Assembly: GCA_024867545.1 (NCBI GenBank)
Contig: JANFNE010000035.1
Location: forward strand, 396,001-460,000
Reading direction: 5' to 3'
Source: Phytopythium helicoides
Lineage: Eukaryota; Oomycota; Peronosporomycetes; Pythiales; Pythiaceae
DNA length: 64,000 nucleotides
The notes under the pieces were generated by a model, which did no database searches, was not told the origin of the DNA, and saw only the letters and a list, made by a program, of their open reading frames with translations. Made by a program: the position numbers and the translations under genes. Of this stretch, positions 52,801-63,391 are shown piece by piece (positions within the stretch are counted from its first letter, which is position 1; each line of letters begins with the position of its first letter).

Positions 52801-54656
52801 AGCGAGGAGAATATCGCAGCTTCTGGTAACGAAGACGCCAGCGCTGAAAAAGAGGCGGCTGCGAGTATCATTGGATCTCGGCGGTCAACCCGTGTCTCCA
52901 AGAAGATTACATCCAACATCGCGGATTTGTACGACCCGAATTTGGCCAGGCTTTCAGAACGGAACGGAAATACCATTGGTACCGGCGAGGAGGTAGTCGA
53001 GCCAACTGATGGCGAGGTGGGTGAGCTGGCAACGGAGCTGCTCGAGCAATTCTATGACACCATTCGACCCGTCAAGACGGACGCGGCTCGATCTTTGCTC
53101 CTCTTACGAGCACAGCTGCTCACATTAGAGTCAGCGATTCCGCGCGAAGCTTTTCGGCCCGGTAAGTGGTCCCGCTCGATTCGTGCGGGCTGGGCGGAAC
53201 ATGTCTGCGCAAGCGAGTCATCGCGATCATTGCTAGAAGCAATTGTTTATCTGGAGTCGTGCATTGAGGCGGATTGGCTTGATCCGTGCTGGAAGGCGTC
53301 ACCAATTCAGACGGGAAGAAACGCTATCGCAAATTCTACAATCGCGGCGGCGGCGATGCGCCTTTATGCTCTAGATGATGCTATTTCCTACGTACGGATC
53401 AAGCGATCCAATAAGCGCAAGCAATTCAAGCCATCTTCCAGTGCGAGCTCTAGCCGTCAGAGCTCTCCGATCAAGATGTTGCACGAGTCTTCTGATCAGA
53501 CGACGGCAGCGGATGCAGACACAGACATGTCGTTCTTGGCTTCAATGTCCCCTGCGCTGCAAGAGTTCGCCAGCAAACGGCTGCAGCGCATTGTGGATGG
53601 GCAGCGGGACAAGACGATGACAACTTACTTGTACAGAAAGGTGGGTGGGGCGGCTCAGGCATGTGTAGTTTGTGTTTTTGGTCGTTGCTGACGAAATTCT
53701 GTCTTTGATACTGCTGTAGATCAAGGCGGAAGTGGCTGCTATCACAACGCTTGCGGAGGACCTAATCGAGCGCTGGATCCGTTCACTTAGCGCTCAAGCA
53801 AATCATCCATCCCGTGGGCTGTCGGTGTCAACATCTGGGGCCGAGTGGGGTGGCGCGTCGCACAATGGGAAGCATGTTACGCCAAAGAGGAGAGCGGGTA
53901 CCCAGGCCAGCCCAGGAGTGTCGTCGTTGCCGTCTCGGAAGCGAAGAGCTCCGACCGGTAACCCTGTCGCGGCAGCTCCTGAGAAGCGCCCGTACTCCGT
54001 GCGGCTTCCATGCTACCAAGTGAGCCTGAATGAGAGTGCAGGCAGAAACCTGAATGTCGACTCAACGATCATTCCACGGCTGATATTCATCCTCGATGCG
54101 TTGCTCAAGAACGAGTTGGCGCTGGCGTTCTCGGCCCCTGTGGACGTGAATGCTGTCCCAGGGTACGCGGAGCTTATTAAGCACCCAATGGACCTCGGCA
54201 CCATCAAGATGCGGCTGCAGCGAGGGTACTACAACGGACGTTTGGAGCAAGTGCATCTCGACGTGGACCTTGTGTGGACCAATTGTTTCACATTCAACCG
54301 CATCGATGCCGAGATCTCCAAGTGCGCAATCCGACTTCGATGTAAGTGCTGATTGGGTTGGACATTGTGTTGACCTGTGCAATCCGACTGACGCTTGTGT
54401 TGATCATGCAGCCATCTTCAACCGCCTGTACGAGCAGTGGATCTTGCAGGTGCCTGCTCACACTCCAGTGGCTCACCTTCCGTCGGAAGAGCAGTGCCGG
54501 CGCTGTGGTAAGACGGACGCGACCGACAGCATGCTGCTCTGCGACAGCTGCGACGCCGCGTATCACCTCTTCTGCCTTCAGCCGCCGCTCGCCGCCATCC
54601 CTTCCGGCAACTGGTACTGCCCTCGCTGTCCGGAGCAGCAGCTCTCGGCTCCGTGA
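43871..54656 (+). CDS. Giant chromatin reader: FYRN/FYRC, DDT, PDZ-like modules, two bromodomain-PHD pairs (3454 aa)
   Basis: Exons: 43871-44186, 44248-44525, 44598-44667, 44745-44807, 44870-53640, 53720-54341, 54412-54656; introns are GT-AG, 61-79 nt, and the frame closes. Approximate residues: acidic N-terminus; FYRN with LFPIGY and FYRC (180-260); charged coiled coil (325-515); DDT-type (635-760, [13 protein letters not shown]); PDZ-like (824-915); bromodomain 1 (934-1035, with the acetyl-lysine Asn in YTYNS); PHD 1 (1050-1100, [17 protein letters not shown]); WHIM-like (1125-1200); further PDZ-like modules near 1450, 1575, 1700 and 2407 (GPLGIVI); a Met/Pro/Gly/Gln-rich stretch (2500-2700); bromodomain 2 (3280-3385); PHD 2 (3399-3449). 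Probably nuclear, reading acetylated and methylated histones as a scaffold of a remodelling or acetyltransferase complex. No catalytic domain seen. PDZ modules in such a protein are unusual. Confidence 0.85.
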
Positions 54657-55005
54657 GCGAGCAGGTCTGCGTGTGCTTGCAAGTAGAATCCAATGAACCT
54701 GATCACTCTGCTCGTTGGCTCTCGTACTGGCTGCCAAAGCGCGCATGAGACGCGTCAGCAACCGCAACAATGGCTTCCATGACCGCCACATGGCGGCCGT
54801 CATGACCCTCGTCTCCACACGTCACACAACACCTCCAAAACGACTACCAAGTAGTCACAACCAACCCTTCTAGTGGTCCACTTTGCATACCCGGTAGCCA
54901 CGCGCATCCCCTCACTCGTTTTACGAATCACGTCGGCACTGCTCAAGCTGCTCGCAGTGCTCGATCCGCTCGCTCCCGGCCGCTTCTCCGCCCCCCGCGC
55001 CGACC
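54657..55005. other. Intergenic spacer, no gene seen
   Basis: 349 bp between the chromatin gene and the carrier gene. The right half is CT-rich and probably carries the carrier promoter; no certain element identified. Confidence 0.4.
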
Positions 55006-56220
55006 ATGGTGGCCGCCTCCAAGCCTGAGACCGCGCACGCCTTCAAGGCCTTCGTGGACGCGTCGGTATGAGCCTCTCGCGCGCTCTGTAGCCCCAGAAC
55101 CGGCCGAGTTACTGACCCGCACGTGTGGCTGCTGCTGTGCGACTGTTGAACTTTGACGCAGGCCGGCGCCATGGGCGCGCTGTTCGCCGCCGTGCTGCTG
55201 TACCCGCTGGACGTGGTCAAGACGCGCAAGCAGGCGGACGTGAGCGAGGACCGCTCCGTGGCGGCCAAGCGCAAGAGCGACAGCATGTGGCTGGCCTGCT
55301 GGCTCATCTACCGCTCCGAGGGAGCGAGCGGGCTCTTCGCGGGGCTCAGCTCCAAGGTCGTGCACACGGTCGTGTCCAACTTCGCCTACTTCTACTGGTA
55401 CTCGTTCCTCAAGCAGGCCGTGGAGCGCCGCTCGGGCGCCACCATCTCCACCGGCATGAACCTGCTCGTCGCATCGGCCGCCGGCGCGCTCAACATGTCC
55501 ATGACGCTGCCGCTTGAGATGATCAACACGCGCGCGCAGATCCAGCCCAGCGACAGCGAGTCCAGCGATGAGTCGGCGGAGGAGAAGGCGGACCAGCCGC
55601 TCGCCGAGCCCAAGAAGGACAAGCACCAGGGCATCTGGGAGATTGTCAAGGAGATCTACGCCGAGGACGGGCTGCTCTCCTTCTGGAAGGGATACATTCC
55701 GTCGCTCGTGCTCGTCAGCAACCCCTCCATCAACTTTACCGTCTTTGACAAGCTCAAGCTGCGCCTGCAGCAGTCCAAGATGGCCGCCACGAATGGCTCG
55801 CGTCTCGCGTCCCTCACGGCGTGGGAGGCGTTCTTGCTCGCGGCCGTCGCCAAGGCTATCGCCACCATCCTCACATACCCAGTCATCCGCGCCAAGGTGC
55901 TCATGCAAGCCCAGAAGAAGCAGCTCGCAGCTACGGCCTCCAGCGCGCCGGCAGCGGATCCAAACCACCCGCACCACCATCACCACCACCACCACCCTTC
56001 TGCTATAGGCACCTCGATGGTGCAGGTGCTGAAGCGCATCGGCGAGCTCGAGGGTCCGACCGGGTACTTCAAGGGCTGCTCGGCGCAGCTCTTCAACACT
56101 GTGCTCAAGAGTGCGTTGCTGCTCATGACCAAGGAGCAGATCACCAAGTACACGATGCGCGTGCTGTACATGCTGCGTCGGGATGCGGCGACGAAAGCCA
56201 TCGCCGCCGCGAAAGCGTGA
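55006..56220 (+). CDS. Mitochondrial carrier family protein, peroxisomal PMP34/PNC-like (372 aa)
   Basis: Exons 55006-55065 and 55162-56220 with a 96-nt GT-AG intron. Three carrier repeats are visible: YPLDVVKTRKQ (about 34-44), LPLEMINTRAQ and YPVIRAKVLMQ, the family Px[DE]xx[KR]x[RK] motifs (the third is modified). The phrases LVSNPSINFTVFDKLK and FKGCSAQLFNTVLKSALLLM resemble the peroxisomal adenine-nucleotide/CoA carrier branch (SLC25A17/PMP34, plant PNC), so exchange of ATP, AMP or CoA across the peroxisomal membrane is likely. Oddities: an acidic insert (DSESSDESAEEK) in loop 2 and a run of eight His (about residue 293) before the last repeat. A mitochondrial location cannot be excluded. 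Confidence 0.82.
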
Positions 56221-56473
56221 GCTGTCGCTGCGTTTAAAAAAAAAGCTAGTCAGTCGATCGGCCATGCGTTAATGAAGTCAACTAGTCACACTCATCCATT
56301 CATTTCGGATTGATTTGTTGTTAGTTGTTCAACGCATGAGCCCTGCACGGCCGCTCGCTGTTCATAGATTCAACTTTGACAGATAACTTAGGGGGACGGC
56401 GCGAGCAGCTGGAGAATGAAGGCGGGGCTCGGGATCTGATGGTCGGTCACATGGAGCAGGTGTCTCGCGCCTT

Positions 56474-57352
56474 CTAGCGGCGTGGGAAGCTCTCGATGAG
56501 CCGGAGAGGTCCGACCAAGTCGCTCTCGGGCACTTGGCGGTGGATGCAGGCGTCCTGGGGGAGCAGGTCGACGTCGTCGAACACGTCAGCGAACGTCGGG
56601 TTGGACATGGGCGAGAGCGCGTGGCGGTCGTCTCCGGCGACCACAAGGTCGAGCTCGTGCGCGGGTATGCTCGACATGGAGGATCCTCTGCGGCTGAGGC
56701 GGTGGCGCAGGCGAAGACTCTTCTGGTGGCTGGGCACGGTCGGGTCGCTGCGCGAGGACGCGTTGGTGTTGCAGTTGGCAGCAACGTTGAGCTCTGCGGG
56801 CACGTCGTCTCTCAGGTTGGCGTCCACATCCGCGCGCTGCTCGCTGAACTCGCCCGTCATGAGGAACTCTCGGATGAGCAGGAAGGCGACGCAGTCGTCG
56901 TCGTCGTCGTCCTCGTCCTCCTCAAGCAGCCCGCGCGTGGCACCGACCAGCGAGCGCAGGTAGTGGTTGAGCTCGTCCATGCGCTGCGCCTCCATCTTGC
57001 GCTTGGAGAAGGCGAAGCGCGCCTGCAGCCGGTGGCGCTCCGGAAAGCGCAGCGCCGGGAAAAAGGCGGCGAGCTCGGCGCAGCTGGCGCACGCGTGCGC
57101 GCCCGGGCGCAGCAGCAGCCGCGCCAGCGCCTCGTGCAGCGCGCGGAACTCCGAGTAGCGCCGCGCCACGAACCAGTCGGCGTCGCCGCTCTGCGCCGCG
57201 CGGATCACGTACAGCGTCGCGGGGCGCCGCGGCTCGCGTCCATACGAAACGATGCGCGCCGCCACGGGCCGCAGCGCGCGCGCACGCACGTGGAAGCGCT
57301 CGACGGGCGCGCCGGAGCTGGCGGGGGACGCCATGGCGCTCACGAGGGCCAT
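56474..57352 (-). CDS. PX-domain phosphoinositide-binding protein (292 aa)
   Basis: A PX domain spans about residues 20-165. ARRYSEFRALHEAL (62-75) holds the lipid-binding RRYSEF motif, then comes the Pro-containing segment FFPALRFPERHRLQARF, then KRKMEAQRMDELNHYLRSLV. An acidic insert (EEDEDDDDDDC, about 144-153) interrupts the last helix. The C-terminal half is Ser/Asp-rich with no recognised domain. Likely binds PI3P on endosomes or vacuoles. Start at MALVSAMASP; an ATG at 57424 in the same frame would add 24 residues with no family resemblance. Convergent with the carrier gene, 253 bp apart. Confidence 0.75.
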   Translation of the reverse strand: MALVSAMASPASSGAPVERFHVRARALRPVAARIVSYGREPRRPATLYVIRAAQSGDADWFVARRYSEFRALHEALARLLLRPGAHACASCAELAAFFPALRFPERHRLQARFAFSKRKMEAQRMDELNHYLRSLVGATRGLLEEDEDDDDDDCVAFLLIREFLMTGEFSEQRADVDANLRDDVPAELNVAANCNTNASSRSDPTVPSHQKSLRLRHRLSRRGSSMSSIPAHELDLVVAGDDRHALSPMSNPTFADVFDDVDLLPQDACIHRQVPESDLVGPLRLIESFPRR

Positions 57353-58612
57353 GAGAGCGCGGGGAGGGCCATGTACCGGCGGCGGAGGCCGAGGAGATGT
57401 GAGCGCCGGAGAATTAATACACATGGTTCGTAATCCGAGCGAGAGTGAAAGACGCGAGCTGTCGCAGATTGTGCTCCGCGGCGGGGAACACTTGTGGTGG
57501 GCGTATACGCACACTCGGGGGGACGCGTAAGCAACTGGGGAGGGACCTGCGGCATGAAGTTGGAGGGGAGTATGCGAGGAAGGAGACGACAGATCAGACC
57601 TGCCAAATATTTGCGCGGCCTGCGGGGTTCGTCAGGTTCTTGTGGTGCGGAGTGTGTGATCGAAATCAGCTGCAACCGCGGCGAAAGATCGCTTCAATCA
57701 GTGCCGCTAGCGATATGTGTCAGTGTGACGCTCTGCGCGCTGGCGTGGGCGCTGCGAATAGCGACCTGCCAGTGCACCGACCCACACCCAGCCGGCATAT
57801 TCATATCAATTGGCATTGCCACTCCGTGCGCTCCGATAACAGTCCCACAAATGACAGAATACCAACGCGCGCGGCGTAGAGAACAACGTGTCGTCCTCTG
57901 TAGAGAACAGGCCTCTTGGCTCGCGACCGCGCACACTAAAACCAAGTCAGAAAAGTAAGCATACAGAAAACATAAGAAAAGAGGCGTCCGTAACACCATG
58001 CATGTGATGAAGTTGGCGATGCCTACAAAAGCATGGATGTGTAGGAAAACAAGTAGCATTCGGTTCACTTCCAAATACACCCTCTCTTAGTCCCCAACCT
58101 CCTCGTACACTACTAATATGCATATCGAAAGGAGACTATACCCGCAAGAGCACCTCGATAGAATCTCTGGTAGCGTTTTTTTTAGTGCTGAAGTAATATT
58201 ACAACAAAGTGAAGGAAGGGGGTGAGTTGTGAGCTTGTAGATAGGATCCTAAGTGAGGATGTCCCGCCAGAAAGGAGCTCCACCCAACCGAAAGTGCGGC
58301 TACACTCCTCCATTTTATTCAATGACACAACGTGAGTAGCCGGAAAGAGCGTAGCGTGCATTCTACTCAGTGGGCTCCGCGGGCCTACTCGAGTCTATTT
58401 GTGTATTCCGCGGTTACAGGGTCTGCCAGGACGCTTAAATAAATAGGCATCGGAAGTGTTAGTGTTCCACGGGCCCGTAACAATCGCTCGGTCCAAAAGA
58501 ACCAACTTCGGGGGTACACAACGCGAGATCTGACCAGAGCGCCCGGAAGAGTCGTAGCCGTTCGGCCCTCTACCTGGGATCGCTCGCGGCTGGCCGAGGT
58601 TTATCCCTCACC
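57353..58612. other. Gene-poor region, no gene seen
   Basis: Contains the promoter side of the PX gene and then about 1.1 kb of AT/GC-mixed sequence without coding signal. The part from about 58260 may belong to the retroelement debris next to it. Confidence 0.4.
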
Positions 58613-59304
58613 TCACCGCCGCCTTGAAACACCGGGGCGCGAGACAACTAGCCAGGCGTTTCGGAGCATCCCCTTCGTCACAAGTGCATTTGGCGTGCAG
58701 CCGCGTGGGCCGGCCGCCATTCTTGGTCCTCTGTTTGGCTGAGTGCCCTGCGCTGAGGGGAGCGCCTTCTTGCCACCGGCGCGGTCACCTCTTGAAACGG
58801 TTGCGAGAGGCGACTTACTGGATGTCTCGAGTCGCACGAGCTGCGCTGCATCTCCGCGGCTCCCCACGCTCCACTCTTCCTTGATATTGCGCACCACCCT
58901 ACCGAGTGAGCCTTCGATGTACTGGCGAACGGTCGGGTGGATGGAGTTCGGCCAGAAATGTGCCCGATTCTTGTAAGTGCATCGGGCACAGGATCGGGAG
59001 ACCGACACCCCCGCTTCGACAGAAAGTGTAGGCAGACTTCTGCTTTGCCGTCAAGCGGAATGTTGGCGATGACCTCGCGTGGAACCTTCCTCTCGAACGG
59101 CGTTTGTGCCGAGCCAACAGCGCTTCTCGCGCGCGATAGTTGGGGGGCCACCAGAGAGCCGCGCTTTCGATTGCTCAGAATCGAGAGAATTAGACTGTGT
59201 ACTGCCGGATTCTGCACCGAGAGGCGGGTGCAGATCTCGAAGCGCGTTTCCCTCATTGAAGTCTCGAACAATCGCACTGCGATAGTCGTGCAGTACTGAG
59301 TCAA
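58613..59304 (-). pseudogene. Retroelement gag-like relic with CCCH-type zinc-finger trace
   Basis: In two overlapping minus frames the translation reads EVCLHFLSKRGC, then, after a frame change, CARCTYKNRAHFWPNSIHP, the look of a CCCH finger (C-x8-C...C...H) followed by a helical stretch (RQYIEGSLGRVVRNI). Similar phrases occur in gag-like proteins of oomycete retroelements, from memory of the family style only. The frame change and stops mark it as dead. Confidence 0.4.
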
Positions 59305-60721
59305 TCCATACTACGAGGAGTGGAAGATCCTCTTCGGAGAGTTGTTGCCACCCCTCGAGGTCGCCAACAAAGGAGTTTACAGCCGTGGTGACTCGGATTA
59401 TAGTTGTGGCACACATGTGGGCTCCAGGGGGGTAAAAACTGCTGATGAACTCGGTGTGACACATATACCGGTATCCTGAACCGCGGACTCAATCCATCTT
59501 GTTTTGTTCAGAGCCCAAAGGAAGGCGATAAAATTGAAACGTAAAAATGCCACTATGGTGAGGTGGGTCGCGAAAATCCACTAAGAAGTCGCGAGCCTAC
59601 ACCTATACGTCAGTCAGTTCACCGGGAAGCCCGACCGACTGGTGAAGATATATATATGCAGGGGCCGGAGTCTGAGTACAAACTTATGAGCGAGTACGGG
59701 GTATGAGAGTCTAAGGCTTGTCCTGATCAGTTTCACGTTGTGTAACCCCTTGGGCTTGGTCCATTGGATTTGGTTGTCGTAACAAGCCCAGATAGGAATT
59801 CAGGCTGGTACCAAGCTCACACAGACACACTATCACAAAGCTAATGACAAAAAGGGTATGCACGTGCACAGAGAAGACGTATGAGCGAAAGCCGCGCGCA
59901 CTCTGATAGTCTCTATCTTTATAGGCCCAAACTCATAGCCTTATACACGAGCTAATGGAACACACGGTCCAAACCACCTGACACTCGTCAATCCAAAGGC
60001 TGAACACTTGCAGACAGATATGTAGGGCTTAGCTACTAGATGTAGGAAATATACGCCGGTGAGACCGGGGAATGAACCCAGGGGACTGGGATTACCTCTG
60101 CGCGTCGTAGGCTACCCTCCCGTCCAACATGATACGTAGTGCACCGAAGTCGTGCGCCTGAGAAGAGAGACACAGCGTCAGCATGGCTTGAGCCGGATCC
60201 ACTGCTGGTCGGAAACGAAGGAGAATCTTGTGTCCGAAAGGGAAAAGAGAGAGTGTATTTTATGTAAAGCCTACCGGCGTGGGCAGCCACCTCGAGCGTT
60301 CATCTACTCTTGGTGGACGGATGGATAGGAGGCATAAATGTTCCTGCGCTTGTACAGTGAGCGATTTTCCTGTCGGGTCTTCTGCCCTCCTGATGCCCAC
60401 GTCGTCGGGTCGTTGGCCGTTTGGCGGAGCTGTTTTTTTCGATAGCGAATCTCTCTCCCTCGGTCGAGAACACGAGCTCGCAGAAGGCGTGCTCATGCCT
60501 CAGTGCCTCGATTTACAACACGACGCACGCTCCTCGCCGAAAATCTAGTGTTGGCATATGCTTCTGCAATGAGCCAGGGCAACAAAACCATGCAATTTAA
60601 ACTGTTGGTGCATACAATTTTCAATACAGGGTTGGGTTATAGTTGAGAAGCGGTTAAGTGCCAGTTGGAATTTAGACCAAAGTTGGGAGACAAAAGCGGC
60701 AGTTTGACCCAAAGTTGACAC
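59305..60721. other. Gene-poor region with a tRNA-like relic at about 60053-60131
   Basis: No protein gene seen. On the minus strand at 60065-60081 the sequence can form a T-arm (CTGGG-TTCATTC-CCCGG), with a box-A-like TAGCCTACG about 40 nt upstream, but no acceptor stem or anticodon arm forms. It looks like a worn tRNA or tRNA-derived SINE head. Confidence 0.35.
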
Positions 60722-61002
60722 CTATATGAGAATCTTGGGCTGTGTGAGTCGGCAATCACCGGCGATGGTGTAGAGCTCTTCTCGCTGACGTTTTTCACTC
60801 TCCACGGCGTAAATCAACATTATCGCAAGTGGCACACGAAATTCTCTTTCCGCGCACAATTCGGTTGCGGCTCCGGAACGTTGTCGGAGTAGGCATTGAA
60901 GGCGGTTTGACAGTACCGGCACGCGTAAAACGCGTAATACTTGCCGGGAGTATTCGTGAGCTCAGTGAAATCCTCTCGTTCAGAGCAAGGAGGGCGTGCC
61001 AT
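60722..61002 (-). pseudogene. BED/CCHC-like zinc-finger fragment of a transposon protein
   Basis: The minus strand reads GKYYAFYACRYCQTAF, then, some 20 residues on, ENFVCHLR: a C-x2-C ... C ... H pattern like the DNA-binding finger at the start of hAT-type transposase-related proteins. It is short, with stops on both sides. Confidence 0.35.
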
Positions 61003-61222
61003 TGTTGTTGCTTGAGAAGATTTCAGGGTCGTTCTCGTTGGTTTCGCTGCAAATTGAGGAATGAGTAGCTCGAACGGAGTGCTTGCCAGGCATTGCAGTC
61101 CAGGCGCAAAGCTTTGAAGTAATTAAGCGGCGCACCTCATCCAATAGCACTCGAGTGGCGTAGATCTACTCGAAGCTACGGGTCGTTGGCACGCGGCCGG
61201 CGCGTGATTGAATGTAGAATCT

Positions 61223-61786
61223 CTAGCTCTTCGTCATGGCTAAGCTATTGTCGTACGGTGACATCACTTGCGAGAAAAGCTTGTAGTCAGCATTGGCAAC
61301 AATGCAATAGCAAGGTGGCACAAGGTGATGAATCGTTTTGCCGAGTGTTGACTTGTCTAACACACCCTTGTCGTTTTGAGAGCCAGCACGAACGGAAATC
61401 GACATGAACCGCTTCCGGTGGTCAACTAGTCCTTGCATATTGAAGGCGGGAAACCTATTCGACAATATCACCCGTCGTGATCTTCAAAGCGTTTTACTTC
61501 AAACAGCGAGTGCTCCACCCACATTGGGGAAACCGCAGATGGATTCAAACCCTTGGGCAATCTCAAACCACTCCAAATCTGAACGGGGAAGGCAGATCGT
61601 GGATTTCCGATACACTTTGCAGAGCACGGTGATCACTTGCTTTGTATAAGCCATGGCACATGTACGACCCATTCCGAAAACTTGTGCCGACACAGTGTAA
61701 CTACCTTCGCGTGTCATGTAGTGGAGAGCTACGACAACACGTTCTCTGATCCAATTACGAGTGCTGTGGCGGAGATTTTGGTGCAC
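61223..61786 (-). pseudogene. PIF/Harbinger-type DDE transposase relic
   Basis: Two minus-strand frames carry consecutive parts. 61786-61499 reads RVVVALHYMTREGSYTV, VFGMGRTCAM, AQGFESICGFPNVGGAL. 61471-61223 reads FPAFNMQGLVDHRKRF, VRAGSQNDKGVL, ADYKLFSQVMSPYDN. These match the DDE_Tnp_4 core (GxPxxxGxxDG... then QxxxDxxxRF... GSxxD... DxxYxL...PY). The first catalytic Asp after GGAL is lost at the frame break, and the region between is disrupted. The second-domain Asp (VDHRKRF) is visible. Confidence 0.6.
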
Positions 61787-62541
61787 AAGTTCTCACCCTT
61801 CCCCCACCCTAGCCACAATTTCGTCAAAAGTATCTGGTGAGCAGCGAAAGTTTAGGAGAACCCACCCGTGCGCGCCTTCTGTACCTTGCACATCCAAACA
61901 AAGATCATGTCGAACACTGTAGCAATCTTCAGCGGGTGCACGATCATGACGACCGTCCGCAACCGATACCGCGGTAGCAGCAATACAGCAGCCGTAGCAA
62001 TGACTTGCGAGGCGTTCATACCTCGGGAGCGGCAGATACGAGACGGGAATAGAATCAAAACCGTCCGCAGGAGCTGACCGACTAGTGTAGGCTCTCGCAA
62101 GTCGGGCTCAAATTCGAGGGGATAATCGAGAAGCAGAGTACCAGAAAACCAGCTAGCAATGCGGCAAGCCCAAGAAGCTACCAAGGGCGGCTACCAGCTG
62201 AAAACAACGATGACAAGCCCGCTCGTGTGCTTGTAGAGCGCTCAGATGCTGTCAGTCGCCTTCGCTGAAGCACACGAACGCAAAACCTGGAAGCGAGGAT
62301 TCCACGGAGAGGTGGTTGGCGGGTGGAGGCAAATGTGAGAAGGGGGAACGTTCAATTGTCGATGGGTGGACGCCTTTTGAAAGCTGTAGTATTGGCAGGT
62401 TATTATTTGTCACGAGAAAAATCATCGCTTTGGGGACTAAAAGAGGTTGCTAACCTCTTTCAATATCTCTGTTTCAAAAGCGATTAGATCATCAATCAGA
62501 TCTGACTTTGCACTTTTGAGGTTTACTTAAACGTAGGCTTA
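61787..62541. other. Gene-poor region with a nested inverted repeat at 62424-62484
   Basis: No gene seen. AAAGAGGTT-GCT-AACCTCTTT (62440-62460) is a perfect 9-bp stem, flanked by ATCGCTTT (62424-62431) and AAAGCGAT (62477-62484) as an outer 8-bp stem. Possibly a MITE-like or structured element. Confidence 0.45.
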
Positions 62542-62644
62542 AGTAGTAAAGCAACAACACAAACTACACAAAGCGAGCGAGCGAGCCGTGCAGTGTGTGA
62601 ATGTAGGAGTGTGTGAACGTAGATGCGCGCGCGCGTGATTGTAT

Positions 62645-62648
62645 AAAA
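62645..62648 (-). terminator. Probable RNA polymerase III terminator (TTTT), unit 1
   Basis: First run of four T on the tRNA strand after the 3' end of the broken tRNA, 57 nt downstream; part of CTTTTATA, conserved in all three units. Confidence 0.4.
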
Positions 62649-62705
62649 GGAAGTGAGTGAGTGTGTGTGTGTGTGGAGTGAGTGAATGTGTGAGTGAAAT
62701 AATAT

Positions 62706-62770
62706 TGGACACACCGGGGATTGAACCCGGGGCCTTCCGCTTGCAAAGCGGACGCGCTACCACTGCGCCC
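62706..62770 (-). pseudogene. tRNA-Ala(TGC) pseudogene, 7-nt deletion in the D-arm
   Basis: Identical to the copy at 63320-63391 except that TAGCGCA is missing after the 5' acceptor strand, leaving 65 nt. The lost piece lies between two GCGCA repeats in the intact gene, so one repeat and the TA were removed. The 5' strand of the D-stem is gone, and box A is damaged. The anticodon and T arms are intact. Confidence 0.85.
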
Positions 62771-63041
62771 AGCGAAACCTACTACAAACACTCACATTTT
62801 CAATCCAAATTTGACACACTCACACACACAAACAACACACAAACAACACACCACACGCACTAGACGCACACAAACAACACTCCTTTCACAGATACGTGCG
62901 CTCCACAACTCACCAACCCACGAGACATCAACAGATTACACGTCCATTACTCGTTTTTTGTTATCTCTTCTTCTTCTTCTTCTTCGTCTACTACTTCTTT
63001 TTGGTTTTTGGGAATCTCTCTCTCTCTCTCTCTCTCTCTTT

Positions 63042-63112
63042 TGTTCCCGTTTTTGTTCCCGTTTTAGTTCCCGATTTTGCTCCCGTTTTAGTTCCCGTTT
63101 TTGTTCCCTGCT
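63042..63112 (+). repeat. 12-bp minisatellite (GTTCCCGTTTTW), unit 1
   Basis: About five to six copies of GTTCCCGTTTTT and variants, preceded by a (CT)n tract (about 63016-63039) and (TTC)n. The matching stretch in unit 2 (about 63664-63752) has two more copies. Confidence 0.85.
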
Positions 63113-63275
63113 CTAGTTTGTTCCTTGACGCATAGCAATCGGTCAAGCGTTGGGTGGTGTGTAGTAGTAATTAGTAGTAAAGCAACAACACAAACGACAC
63201 AAAGCGAGCGAGCGAGCCGTGCAGTGTGTGAATGTAGGAGTGTGTGAACGTGGATGTGCGCGCGCGTGATTGTAT

Positions 63276-63279
63276 AAAA
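63276..63279 (-). terminator. Probable RNA polymerase III terminator (TTTT), unit 2
   Basis: The only T4 run on the tRNA strand within 60 nt after the tRNA 3' end, 40 nt downstream of it. Confidence 0.45.
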
Positions 63280-63319
63280 GGAAGTGAGTGAGTGAGTGTG
63301 TGTGTGAGTGAAATAATAT

Positions 63320-63391
63320 TGGACACACCGGGGATTGAACCCGGGGCCTTCCGCTTGCAAAGCGGACGCGCTACCACTGCGCTATGCGCCC
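63320..63391 (-). tRNA. tRNA-Ala(TGC), intact
   Basis: 72 nt forming a full cloverleaf: acceptor GGGCGCA/TGTGTCC (two G-T pairs), D-arm GCGC/GCGC, anticodon stem TCCGC/GCGGA with loop TTTGCAA (anticodon TGC, Ala), T-arm CCGGG/CCCGG with TTCAATC, and discriminator A. The internal promoter boxes are recognisable (TAGCGCAGTGG; GGTTCAATCC). No intron; the CCA end is not encoded. Confidence 0.95.

Noticed and set aside
60053..60131. A second tRNA gene on the minus strand
   Set aside because: The T-arm forms, but the acceptor stem and anticodon arm do not; described as a relic within the intergenic entry.
62645..63279. TATAAAAG in the tRNA spacer as a Pol II TATA box
   Set aside because: No gene follows on the + strand, and its complement gives the first T4 run after each tRNA; kept only as a secondary possibility.
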